Shown: positions 45,018 to 54,159 of the stretch, one piece after another
Numbering within the stretch: position 1 is the stretch's first letter
Layout: every line of letters starts with the position of its first letter
From: Cytospora piceicola
Lineage: Eukaryota; Ascomycota; Sordariomycetes; Diaporthales; Cytosporaceae
DNA length: 64,000 nt
Direction of reading: 5' to 3'
NCBI GenBank assembly: GCA_023375675.1
Contig: JALQBC010000007.1
Location: 558,001 to 622,000, forward strand
Program-made: the position numbers and the translations under genes
Notes under the pieces: model-generated
Database searches by the model: none
What the model was told of the DNA's origin: nothing
Seen by the model: the letters and a program-made list of their open reading frames with translations, nothing else

Positions 45018-45664
45018 TGACGAGGACCGTCGCGCAGGGCCCCTAGAGGGCAGCGCAGGGGGGGAGGCTACGGCTTCGAACCGCATAAAGCACCTGCATG
45101 GTGTCTCGACTGCGACTACCACCATGGGAAGGCATTTACGGCTCGAGGCAAACGGGCAGCACATTGAGAATACGTGCATGACTTTCGGATGATAAACGGC
45201 GTTTTGGTCGACGGTAAATTTGGCAGGCGTTTTTTGGCATGGTCATATTCTATGAATGGTTGGGACGGAGGTTTCACCATAGAGGCGGCCCTTCTGGCCT
45301 GCAACAATAACGGTGGCTCGGCTCTGTGTTGAGCAACCAACGTGGAGCACATTTCAGTGCACCCCCAAGCTGCCAAAAGAAAAAGTCATTGGTCTGATGA
45401 TATGAGTGAGGCGCCTTCCGAGATGTACACCTATGTAAGTTGAAGTAATGCCGTCCCTGAGACAGACCGGTATCGTATGTAAACCCCCTGTCGATGAATG
45501 CATATTGCAGATCGGCTAGCACGGGCTCTTCTGCCGTCGCAACCGCCGTTCAGACTAAGGACGAGACAAAGCCGGACAAAGACCAGACCAAACCATCATC
45601 GACTTTCCGGCAAACATCATTACCTGTTTTTCTTGACTCTTCGCTCGTGTCAGCGGTAGCAAAG
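45018..45664. other. Intergenic region between two plus-strand genes
   Basis: It holds the TOA2 3' flank and the promoter of the TMEM42-like gene. An in-frame open stretch reaches upstream of the chosen start at 45665 to about 45494, so part of it could be coding. Confidence 0.5.
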
Positions 45665-46662
45665 ATGGTCCGTCAGCGCCACCAGCAGCGCCGAGCCGCC
45701 GAGCCCACTTCTTCCTCTCCGGCCGCCACCCCTGCACCTGCAGCTGCACCCCGTGTCATTACGGAAAAGGGGAACATGGCGTTTGAATCTCGCTCTGACG
45801 ACGACAGGCGTGCTCTGCTCGGAAGTGACGGCGCAGGAACAAAAGGCCTCGATATTGCCGCCAACAAGATGAGCTTCGTCGGGCAGAACAAATGGATCGG
45901 GCTGGCGATCGCCTCGGGCGCCTGCGCTGCGTTCAATGGTGTCTTTGCGAAACTGTAAGTATTGCCTGTGCTCCGTGTCATTTCATACGTCTTTGCTGAC
46001 CATGGTTGATTGATTGATTGATAGCACCACTGGTGACCACACGACGAGCTTTGCGCAGGGAATTGCCAGGGTCTTGCACCTGGGCTCTGCTGAGGTCTTT
46101 GTTGAGTACATCGTGCGAGCTGTAAGTTTACTAAGTCGAGTATGGCCTGGAGGTCGTCACCTTCGAAACCCTTGGGGCTCGCTCCTGGCCTACTCATACA
46201 TCGTCCCCCATTTACAAGGCGGTACCATTCGGACCATAGCACAGAGTTGACTGACAGACGCTCCAGATGTTCTTCGGGTTGAACCTCGTATTTAATGGGG
46301 TCATGTGGGCGCTTTTCACTAAAGCCCTGGCAAAGGGGTCCTCGACCACACAAGTATCTATCATGAATACTTCGTCGAACTTCTTCATCACTGCCATAAT
46401 GGGCCTGATTATCTTCTCAGAGTCCCTACCCCCTCTCTGGTGGCTCGGAGCCGCGCTCCTTGTCGTTGGTAATGTGATCATTGGGAGACAGGACGACGGT
46501 GAGGAGGCGGAGGGTGTTGATGGTGGTGATGCCGCTGCGCCCGCCGGCCAATATGACCACGGCCGCTACGAGGATGTCCCTCAGGATGAGGGTGTCACAG
46601 GCCCTGGCTTGGCGGAATTCGAGGACGAGGATGTTATTCAGTTGGGGGATTTAGATGAATGA
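45665..46662 (+). CDS. TMEM42-like membrane protein (EamA/DMT fold)
   Basis: Exons 45665..45954, 46025..46121 and 46267..46662 encode 260 aa. After a basic, Ala/Pro-rich N-terminus come hydrophobic helices: WIGLAIASGACAAFNGVFAK, MFFGLNLVFNGVMWALFTKA, IMNTSSNFFITAIMGLIIF and LWWLGAALLVVGNVII. The segment SSTTQVSIMNTSSNFF and the order of helices match TMEM42, half of an EamA drug/metabolite-transporter repeat. Such short forms are thought to dimerise, and the substrate is unknown. The C-terminus is acidic and hydrophilic. An in-frame ATG at 45494 would lengthen the N-terminus by 57 residues. Confidence 0.85.
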
Positions 46663-47617
46663 ACAGGGGCGAGGTCCACGCGGATAAGGGATATGGTTCA
46701 TGCCCGGCATCTCTCGCATCTGGATATAAAATTAGAACATAGACCCAGAACTACTTATCAGCGATATCAATGATATATTTCTATGCGTTCTTCTGTCTGT
46801 AAATTCACACTGAGTCTTGAGGTGCTACTGTGCTATACTTAATGTGTTATCTCGCCAAAAGTCGTTTCTGAAATAAGCATATCGATTTCGCTCTTCTTAG
46901 TGACCCAATATATACATAAAGCGTATATACCGTAACACTCCGTCTGTTTTTCTATATGATAAGTAGGAGAAACACTGTCCCGCCTTGCTTGATTAACACT
47001 TTCCTACCGACAATATGTAATTCCCGGAATGTCACTCGCCACTTCCTTCACCAGCCCTTCGAAAGCAACACGATCTCATATCATACCTACTTAAGTAGGT
47101 AGTCTTAAGACGTGGTACATCTTTTGATATGTAACGGACATCACGATTAGGTCCAGGAAATTCCCCACGCGTGGGTAATAGATCGGATTACCCATTTACT
47201 CACAGGTACCCAGATACACAGTTACCCAGTTACCCAGTCGCCCGGCTCCTCCGGGCTCAGGTCAACCGCCCACCCTACGTATACAAGTAAATACCTAGGT
47301 AGGTGAGTTAGTAGGTTTAAAGAAGGTAATAACTAAGTGTATCTCATATATAAGCCTAAACCTTCAGTATTACTTAAATTGTTACACCCTTACTTCAATA
47401 GACCTCGCGTGTAGCAGGGTAGCAAACCGCTTTTTGAAGAAAATTAAGAAAGAAACGGCGTAGGAAAGTGTAGGAGGTCATGCAAACTTGATTAATGTAA
47501 TCGGATTAGGCGGCCTGAGCATCACGGCACGTACAGAGTTGCTTGATATCAGCGCGCACCTTGTCAGCTTTACCCCCGGGCGCGGCCCTGCAACACCTAC
47601 AAGGATTCATATATCAG
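46663..47617. other. Intergenic AT-rich region
   Basis: It includes imperfect TACCTAGG copies (around 47095 and 47293) and repeated TTACCCAG-like words near 47200-47245. No coding signal was recognised. Confidence 0.45.
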
Positions 47618-48050
47618 CTACTCTAACAATGCAGTCTTATACAGCCCCCGCGCCGTATCCTTAAAGGTGATATCGGACCAGGCACTCTCGCCAGGGGTGA
47701 TGGAGTCCGCGGTGGAGACACACATCTTCAAAAGGCGGTTGAAGTGGATCTGGGCCGTCCGGCCCAAGGCTGCTTGGTTTCCAGCACTTCTCTCAGCACA
47801 AGGTGGACGTAAAGCCGTTAAGGACGTCTAGGACAATCTCCACGCCGGCCTCGCCGTGGAAGTGGGCAGTAATCCCATAGGTCGTACTGCAGGCTGCTGC
47901 AGTCGTAGTACTGGCCCCGTACTGTACGGTCGGATGGGAGGTTCTTCGCCGAAATGGGCGGCGATGAAATTGACCACCACGTCCGTGCCGATAAGGAACG
48001 TTCCCGTCTTTTCACAACGGCTCCACGCCGCAGAGCCGCGGGCATAGGTT
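47618..48050 (-). pseudogene. Decayed coding-like stretch, family unknown
   Basis: The minus strand has protein-like segments in shifting frames. GTFLIGTDVVVNFIAAHFGE comes first, then in another frame TAHFHGEAGVEIVLDVLNGF, then GRTAQIHFNRLLKMCVSTAD and SITPGESAWSDITFKDTARG, ending LYKTALLE and a TAG at 47618-47620. A stop interrupts the second segment. No splice sites explain the jumps well. I do not recognise the family. It lies next to the broken radical-SAM gene, so this whole stretch looks like relic DNA. Confidence 0.4.
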
Positions 48051-48389
48051 GCAGTTCCGGAGGTGGGCGTATGCTCTTGATCGCTTGAGTGCTGAGTCGA
48101 TGGAGGACAAGGTCATGTACTATAAGGGCTTTTGGTTAATCTTTCAAGGCTCTTCAATGTCCCCTCTCAGTGATAAAATTGCAGGGTAGGTCGTACACGA
48201 GGGATTTCAATTCTCAAGGAGGAACGGAGGCGCGAGATGTAGAGAGCGTCGTTGGATGCCGGGAGCCGCGGCTTTGATAGAAGGGTGCAACCCCTCTCGA
48301 TGTCCTAAGAGAGAAACTAATGGAGCTCTTCATCGTGAATAGGTCCAGGAAGGATCCACCAGCGGGTACCAAGGGCACCCGTAGGTAAC
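48051..48389. other. Region between two relics
   Basis: No feature was recognised. It may be the eroded 5' part of the radical-SAM relic. Confidence 0.4.
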
Positions 48390-48967
48390 TGGGTGACTGG
48401 TTCCTCAAGCTGCAGGAGGTGGGCAAGGTGCACAGTATAATCACCACGGAGCACGTCGTCCCGCAAGGTGGCGCTCGCCATCCTGCACGCGCGGGATCAC
48501 GGGCTCATCCTGCCTGTCATCTGCAACACGTCTGCGTGCGGCTCCCTTGCCTCCCTGGACCTACTTGACAGCCTTGTCGACATCTACCTGCCGGACATCA
48601 AGGTTTGGAAGCCGGCCACGTCGAAGAAGCTGCTCAAGGCCGACGACTACGCGGCGGCGGCGGGGGAGAGCGTCAAGGTCATGGATTCGCAGATTCGACG
48701 ACCTGTGCTTCACCGGGGACGGCATAGCGAAGAAGGGAGTTTTGACACGGCACCTCGTGATGCCGGGCCTGGAAGCGGAGGGGCAAAGAATCATGTAGTT
48801 CCTGGCAGAGGTGTCGAGGGGTTGCTTCGTCAACATCATGGAGCAGTATCATCCCGATGCGCACGTTGGGAATCCACGGCGCGAGACCGGAGGCATGACC
48901 GAGGGTCAGAATGATGGTGGCAAGGAGGGCGTGAGATACGCCGATATTGATCGTGCTGTTGACGAAT
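48390..48967 (+). pseudogene. Broken prokaryote-like radical-SAM gene (PflX-type), C-terminal half
   Basis: Read across frames, the stretch matches the later half of the pyruvate-formate-lyase-activating-enzyme-like PflX family: DWFLKLQEVGKVHSIITTEH, then ALAILHARDHGLILPVICNT, SLDLLDSLVDIYLPDIKVWK, DDLCFTGDGIAKKGVLTRHL, VMPGLEAEGQRI, then SRGCFVNIMEQYHPDAHVG and VRYADIDRAVDE. Lesions seen directly are an extra base at about 48465, a second frame jump at about 48694 and an in-frame TAG at 48796-48798. The N-terminal CxxxCxxC iron-sulfur motif is not found upstream. The gene is therefore dead. The family is mainly bacterial and archaeal with patchy fungal copies, so an old horizontal transfer is plausible but not shown here. 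Confidence 0.7.
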
Positions 48968-49740
48968 GATGAGGTCTCGTCGGTCAGGCGTGTTGCTGAA
49001 GCAGCCGGACTGTGGCGGTTTTGTGATCCACCCAGACATGATGGGTTCATTATCTGAAAGGCTCAAACAACGGTAGGGACATCCCGGATCTTGAAGCCGC
49101 TCGCGTAGCAGGCATCGCCTTTGTTAGTAGGAAGTCAGCAGTGAGTGAAGTGCTCAGCCCCCGGGGACCGACTACGCTCATATCGCGACAGGAAAGTGAT
49201 GCGGAGTCCTCCGGCTTGAAGCAAAGGGTCTCCTGAGGCTGGTCGAAATGTCGCATTTTATCCATGTGAATCAGACGTTGGTCCAGGTCAAAAGGGTTGT
49301 ACTCGGGGTCTTCGTGATCGACGAATGAACAAAGAGTGAACGGCACACATCGATTATGGGCATCAAGATACTCGGAGAGCACTAATCCAGACGCATTCGA
49401 TCCCTTTGTGTCTGTCTGAGGGCCCTCGCCTCTCAATAGAAAGGAACGGCAGACTAAAGGAAGAGGACAGTTGAGCTGGTCTTCACCCCGACTAACACTG
49501 GTACTTCCGTCAACCACCAAGATGGTAGCATGTGGTGGCTTTATTCCTTAGTCATGGCAATAGGAAAGACAAGAACTGGTCAGAACGAAAGGAGAAGAGT
49601 TCACTGGGCTGGGGAACCCTTGGATCAGCCATTGGGCAGCCTTTCAATTCAAGACTACGGGCTATCGAATATACAAAACTGCTTCCATTTCCCCCCCAAT
49701 CTCAAGCTTTCAAGTAACAACCGCCTGTCATATTCGCAGG
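48968..49740. other. Intergenic region upstream of the coiled-coil gene
   Basis: A 156-codon minus-strand frame (49050-49520) has no recognisable family. The end reads TATTCGCAG just before 49741, so an upstream non-coding or coding exon is possible. Confidence 0.4.
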
Positions 49741-50484
49741 ATGGTCTTCGAGAACCAGGTGTTCGGCGGGATGAGCAACGAACGCTCATATCTCCTGGAG
49801 AACCTTCAGCGTCAACACGATCGCGGGCAAAGACTGACACATGCCTTATCCAACGTCGAGACTCGGCTCGCCTCCGCACAGAGCAAGGGCGAATCCAGGA
49901 AACTGCGGAAGGAAGCAGGCCTGCTCAAAAGCAAGATCGCAGAGTCCAACAAGCAGGAGCGGCTGATTGCAATGAGGTTGAGCGACATGCAGAATGAAGA
50001 CTTAACCCGGCTTTACCAGGCTCAGCAGCCCGCACCTTTGCCTTATCCGTACTCCTCGCTTCAGCCTTGGGGCCAGATGACACTGTCTCCTATGACACCC
50101 GTTACTCCAGTCTCGCCCCTTACGCCCTTGCCTCCTGGTATCTATCACCCCGTGCCGATCCCGCCGAGTCCCTTGGATGCACCATTCTTTCTGGCACCAC
50201 CAGTTCTGTTGTACAGTCCTGTCGTGCCGTACAGGCAAAACTACTTGTTTGCAGGCGACCACCAAGTTTCATACGCTCCAGAGCAATATGATGCCGCATC
50301 GCCTGCCAAGACAGAGGAAAACAGGAGAAGGAGCGTTGAACATGAAGCAACGAGGGCTCTTGAAAGTGTAGTGTCGGGTGAGGAGAAGATGGGCCGCAGG
50401 TGGTCCCTTGCAGACACATCTTCTCCGTCACCGAGAGACAAAAGGATGAGCATGCCTGGGCTGCAGGCAATTTGGAGGTACTAA
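49741..50484 (+). CDS. Unidentified coiled-coil protein with Pro-rich middle
   Basis: This is a single open frame of 247 aa. Residues about 12-90 are strongly helical with heptad-like spacing (YLLENLQRQHDRGQRLTHAL, RKLRKEAGLLKSKIAESNKQ). A tract rich in Pro, Tyr, Leu and Thr follows (SPMTPVTPVSPLTPLPPGIY). The end is a Ser/Arg region with RRRSVE and RRWSLAD, resembling basophilic kinase sites. No family was recognised. The start is the ATG at 49741, but an AG just before it allows an upstream exon. Confidence 0.6.
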   Translation: MVFENQVFGGMSNERSYLLENLQRQHDRGQRLTHALSNVETRLASAQSKGESRKLRKEAGLLKSKIAESNKQERLIAMRLSDMQNEDLTRLYQAQQPAPLPYPYSSLQPWGQMTLSPMTPVTPVSPLTPLPPGIYHPVPIPPSPLDAPFFLAPPVLLYSPVVPYRQNYLFAGDHQVSYAPEQYDAASPAKTEENRRRSVEHEATRALESVVSGEEKMGRRWSLADTSSPSPRDKRMSMPGLQAIWRY

Positions 50485-50658
50485 GGATGCCGTATCGGAG
50501 GCATGTGCTGTGTTGGAAGAATTGCAGGCTGACCAGGAAACATTGTGTCCTGTCTATAGTCGTGGAGCAAGATGTAATCTAGCAATTTCCATATGTTGAA
50601 ACGAATTGAAACCGTGACTTTCTTTAGGCTCTATCGAGGTGGCAAAGGCATCCTGTGC

Positions 50659-51450
50659 TCAGGCGAATTCGCCGAACTGGCCATCATCGAAGCCCAGATC
50701 TTTGGCCGTCTGCTGGTCCTGCCTGACCTCCTGAGCGCTCGGCGGAGGGGCCAGGGAGAAGCCCCCGCGGGAGCCAGACGCGCCGGGCGGAGGGGGCAGG
50801 GAGAAAGACGACAGGCTGGCGTTCTCGTCGGCGGGGCCCGACTCCTCCTGCCGCGGCCGCCTCCGCCCAAACTTCCCGGCCAGGTTCACCGTGATGGTCT
50901 CGCCCTCCTTCAGGCCGAGGTCGCGCTTCTCCTCGCCCTCCGCCTTCCTCTTCTGCTGCTGCTGGTGGGCGGCGGCCTCGGCGCCCCCGTCGAAGCCCAG
51001 CGCCTTCCTCGCGTCCTGCAGCGCGACCCCGAAGTCGAACGCCTCGCTCCTCTCCTCGAAGCCGATGCCCAGCGTGGCCTTGCGGCCGCTCGGGTCCTGC
51101 ACCCGCAGGGCGAAGAAGCGCGAGCTGTCCAGGGCGCTCTCGACCACCGACGGCGAGCCGTACGGCGCCGCGGCGAAGAGCTGCCCGCTCGACGGGTCCT
51201 CCAGGACCACGTCGGTCTTGACCTGGTCCTCCCCGCCGCCGTCGGCCTGCGGTACGGCCGTCTCCACCACGCGCAGCCGGCAGGTGATGATGTGGCGCTT
51301 GGGGTCCTCGGTCCAGGTGGCTGCCGTGTAGCCCTTGGTCGAGGCCAGCGGCGGGATGTTGTAGACGTGGATGCCGCTCGCGATGAAGAGGACGCGCTGG
51401 ATGGCGTCCGCGGGCAGCTTCTGGCCTGTTGCTGGGTCGAAGGAGTCCAT
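50659..51450 (-). CDS. NECAP-like endocytic adaptor-binding protein
   Basis: A single-exon frame of 263 aa. The N-terminal PH-like NECAP (DUF1681) domain reads QRVLFIASGIHVYNIPPLAS, AATWTEDPKRHIITCRLRVV and SSRFFALRVQDPSGRKATLG, then GIGFEERSEAFDFGVALQDA. The C-terminal tail is Pro/Ser-rich and ends DDGQFGEFA, with a WxxF-like adaptor-binding character. NECAPs act at clathrin-coated pits by binding AP-2 and accessory proteins. The coding region is extremely GC-rich in third positions, which produces long false frames on the other strand. Confidence 0.9.
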   Translation of the reverse strand: MDSFDPATGQKLPADAIQRVLFIASGIHVYNIPPLASTKGYTAATWTEDPKRHIITCRLRVVETAVPQADGGGEDQVKTDVVLEDPSSGQLFAAAPYGSPSVVESALDSSRFFALRVQDPSGRKATLGIGFEERSEAFDFGVALQDARKALGFDGGAEAAAHQQQQKRKAEGEEKRDLGLKEGETITVNLAGKFGRRRPRQEESGPADENASLSSFSLPPPPGASGSRGGFSLAPPPSAQEVRQDQQTAKDLGFDDGQFGEFA

Positions 51451-52042
51451 ACTGGGAGAGGGAAAGTTTGATGCAACAAAAGTGTGGGATCTTTGGGGGA
51501 CTATCCACGAGAAAAGTGAGGGAGGAGGATGTGAGGCGGGAGGAGCTGATTTATATGTAATTGATGAATTCAGGGGAAGCTTCAGTTCATAGCTACCTAC
51601 TTAGGTACGTACCTACCTAGGTATACTTTAGCAACCCCTGCTGACCTCGGGTGTACTGAACCCTGGCCCCAGCTAGCACTGCTGAGCTACCCCTCCACTC
51701 GGCTGGGGGAAGCCGGAAGCCAATGATGCAGGCACTTTAGCGGGTGTGGAGGTGTGGGGGGCCCCTGGTTGGTCTTGGCTGGCCCTGGAAACAGAAGGTG
51801 GTCAGAGGGGTCGTTGACGGCAGAATCATTAAGATCCCATTTGACTCATCTCAGCTTCATTCATCCCGGCAACATTGAATTCATCCCACCTTTTGAGGCT
51901 CGACGTCAACTCCATATTGCACAGAATATCAGCTTAACCCACCAATAAGAAGGAGACCCTTTCCATTGCCGAACAATTTCTACCCACGGGAGAGTGTCTA
52001 TCGTTCCACACCCAGACTAGAGTCAGGTAGAAAACGGCCAAG
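51451..52042. promoter_or_regulatory. Shared divergent upstream region, NECAP / eIF2B alpha
   Basis: These 592 bp separate the divergent starts. A TACCTAGG-type cluster lies at 51592-51625. The rest shows no clear motif. Confidence 0.45.
51592..51625. repeat. TACCTAGG-family repeat cluster
   Basis: Alternating CTAC, TTAGGTACGTACCTACC and TAGGTA words form partly self-complementary DNA between two divergent genes. Confidence 0.75.
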
Positions 52043-53350
52043 ATGACTACAGACAACTTGGTACCAAGTACAACAACAGACCTCCCAATCCGGAACCCCA
52101 GGCCGGTGAAGGAGGTCCGGGAGGTCAAAACCAAGGATGGCTCTGTCTTCGAGTGAGTCTCACATGTCGCCGCCCCCAGAGAGCCGCACGCACATCCGGG
52201 CGTACAGGGAGACTCGCCCAACCCTCGATCGAGCATCTGAGTTGCTGACCGTGATGCCCCCCTCCTCCTCTTTCCTCAGCCTCGTCGCAGCCTACCACCG
52301 CATCCTCTCCGAGGACCAAGAACTCTCCATGCCGGTCGCGGCCATCGAGGCGCTCATCGAGCTGCTGGGCGAGATCAAGTCGTCCACCGTCTTCGAGACC
52401 ATCGAGATCCTCGAGTCCCAGATCGACCACCTCAAGGCCTCGGTGCCCAACCCGATCCCCCCGAGCGCCGGCGCCGACCTCTTCATGAAGACGCTCCTCA
52501 AGTCCCTCCGGCAGGAGACCAAGGCGCCCCACGGGTCCGGCGCCAACATGCGCGTGGCCAGCAACTCGGACATGTCCTTCGACGAGATGCGCCAGTACCT
52601 CGTGCGCAACAGCCGCAACTTCGCCGCCCAGGCCAAGGCCGCCCGCGTCGCTATCGCCGACGTCGGCGCCCGCTACGTCACGCCCGGCTCCACCGTCATG
52701 ACCAGCGGCGGCTCCCGCTGCGTCAAGCAGATGCTCCTCCGCGCCGCCGAGCGCCGCGCCCAGCTCAACGGCAGCCCCGACTTCCGCGTCATCTACGTCA
52801 TGGACGGCAGCGAGGACAGCGGGCCCGCCGTGCGCGCCCTCCGCGCCCAGGGCGTGCCCGTCTCCGCCGTCGACGTCGCCTCCGCCGCCCACGCCATGAA
52901 GCTCGGCGCCGTCGACAGGGTCTTTGTCGGCGCCGAGGCCGTGTGCCAGCGCGGCGGCGTGCTCTCGCGCATGGGCACCTACCAGCTCGCCATGGTGGCC
53001 GCCAGCCTCAACAAGGACTTCTACGTCGTCACCGAGACGCACAAGTTCTCGAGGATGATCCCCCTGGACCAGTCCGACGTGGCCTCGCCGCAGCAGCTCG
53101 GCGTCAAGCAGAGCATCCTCAACTTTGAGAAGGGCGGGGAGTCCGACGAGGCGTTGCTGAAGTCCGGGGCAGGGGAGTCGGAGTGGCGGGCCGACTACAC
53201 GGTAAGTTGGCGCGTGCTGGTTTCTGCAGTAGAGGATATGAGCTAACACCTGTGTAGCCACCCGAGTTCGTGAAGGCATTCATCACCGAGCAGGGCACCA
53301 AGTTACCATCGTCGATTCTGGAATTCATCCTTAGCATCTATGCTTCCTGA
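52043..53350 (+). CDS. gcn3: Translation initiation factor eIF2B subunit alpha
   Basis: Exons 52043..52152, 52280..53201 and 53258..53350 give 374 aa. After a short leader the conserved start reads FDLVAAYHRILSEDQELSMP then VAAIEALIELL. The Rossmann-like C-terminal domain includes TVMTSGGSRCVKQMLL, VIYVMDGSEDSGPAVRALRA, AVDRVFVGAEAVCQRGGVLS and THKFSRMIPLDQSDV. The final exon restores TPPEFVKAFITEQGTKLPSS. The alpha subunit is part of the regulatory core of the guanine-nucleotide exchange factor for eIF2 and senses phosphorylated eIF2 (yeast Gcn3). The middle exon is very GC-rich. Plain reading past the second donor gives an alternative shorter end, which is intron. Confidence 0.95.
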
Positions 53351-54159
53351 GATCCATCGCAGCCCGCGTTGTATTATGATCACCCCCCGAAACAGGGTTG
53401 GGGGACGCTTTGGAAGGTAATCGCTGGCCGGTTTTGAGGAGATTGAGTAGTTGGCTACTTGTCGTCCCGCCGCAGCGTAGGGGCATGTTGACGCCGGATG
53501 ACCGGCTGCTGTTAACCCCATTTAGGAGGGCGCGACGACAGTCTGCTCGTCGTTGCCGTTCGTCCATGAGTTGCACATACTCAGAACTGTGCTATGGGAG
53601 CCAGATAAGCCACTGCAGGGCTTGGTGACGGACAGGTTTGGCGGTGGGAACACAGCTATGGGCCTCGCGATGTAAGAACCGACAGTGAATGAGCTCCTGT
53701 CTAGTATATGCATCATGGGGGAATTGGATCTATAGTTTGTGGGCAGTGGGCCAGTCAGATCAAGTCCACCGTAGATCAATCGTGAGGAGGTGTATTGGTG
53801 GGTACTGCTTTTGTGTACCGGAGATCTCGACCTAAGGAGTAGCACTTTAATGCAAAACATTCCAACTACATGCCCCGCTCAGTAATGGCGTTTTCCCTGA
53901 ACGTACGCGACTTCATCGCAAACCTTTTGCCGGCCTTTTGATTCATGACAGAAAGACGCCAAACCAAGATGCTAGTGACAGACCAAAGTACCCTTCTACC
54001 CCACCGGTTATATGCATCCTGCATGTAGGAACTACCGAACAAATCCAGAATCAACCAACGACTGACTTGCCGAGCCAAGTTGAGTGGCCCCGGCAGAACG
54101 GGTGATGTGATGCTCGTGTTGAAACGAGCTGGTGGATCATAGGTGCGAAACGATGGCTC
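53351..54159. other. Convergent intergenic region, eIF2B alpha / EGT1
   Basis: An 810-bp region of 3' flanks. No coding signal was recognised. Confidence 0.5.

Noticed and set aside
49050..49520. 156-codon minus-strand frame
   Set aside because: No recognisable family, no intron support, sits between a relic and the promoter of the coiled-coil gene.
50593..51471. 292-codon plus-strand frame
   Set aside because: Antisense shadow of the NECAP-like gene, low-complexity Arg/Leu/Ala composition.
52125..53279. 384-codon minus-strand frame
   Set aside because: Antisense shadow of eIF2B alpha exon 2; the plus strand has the conserved protein.
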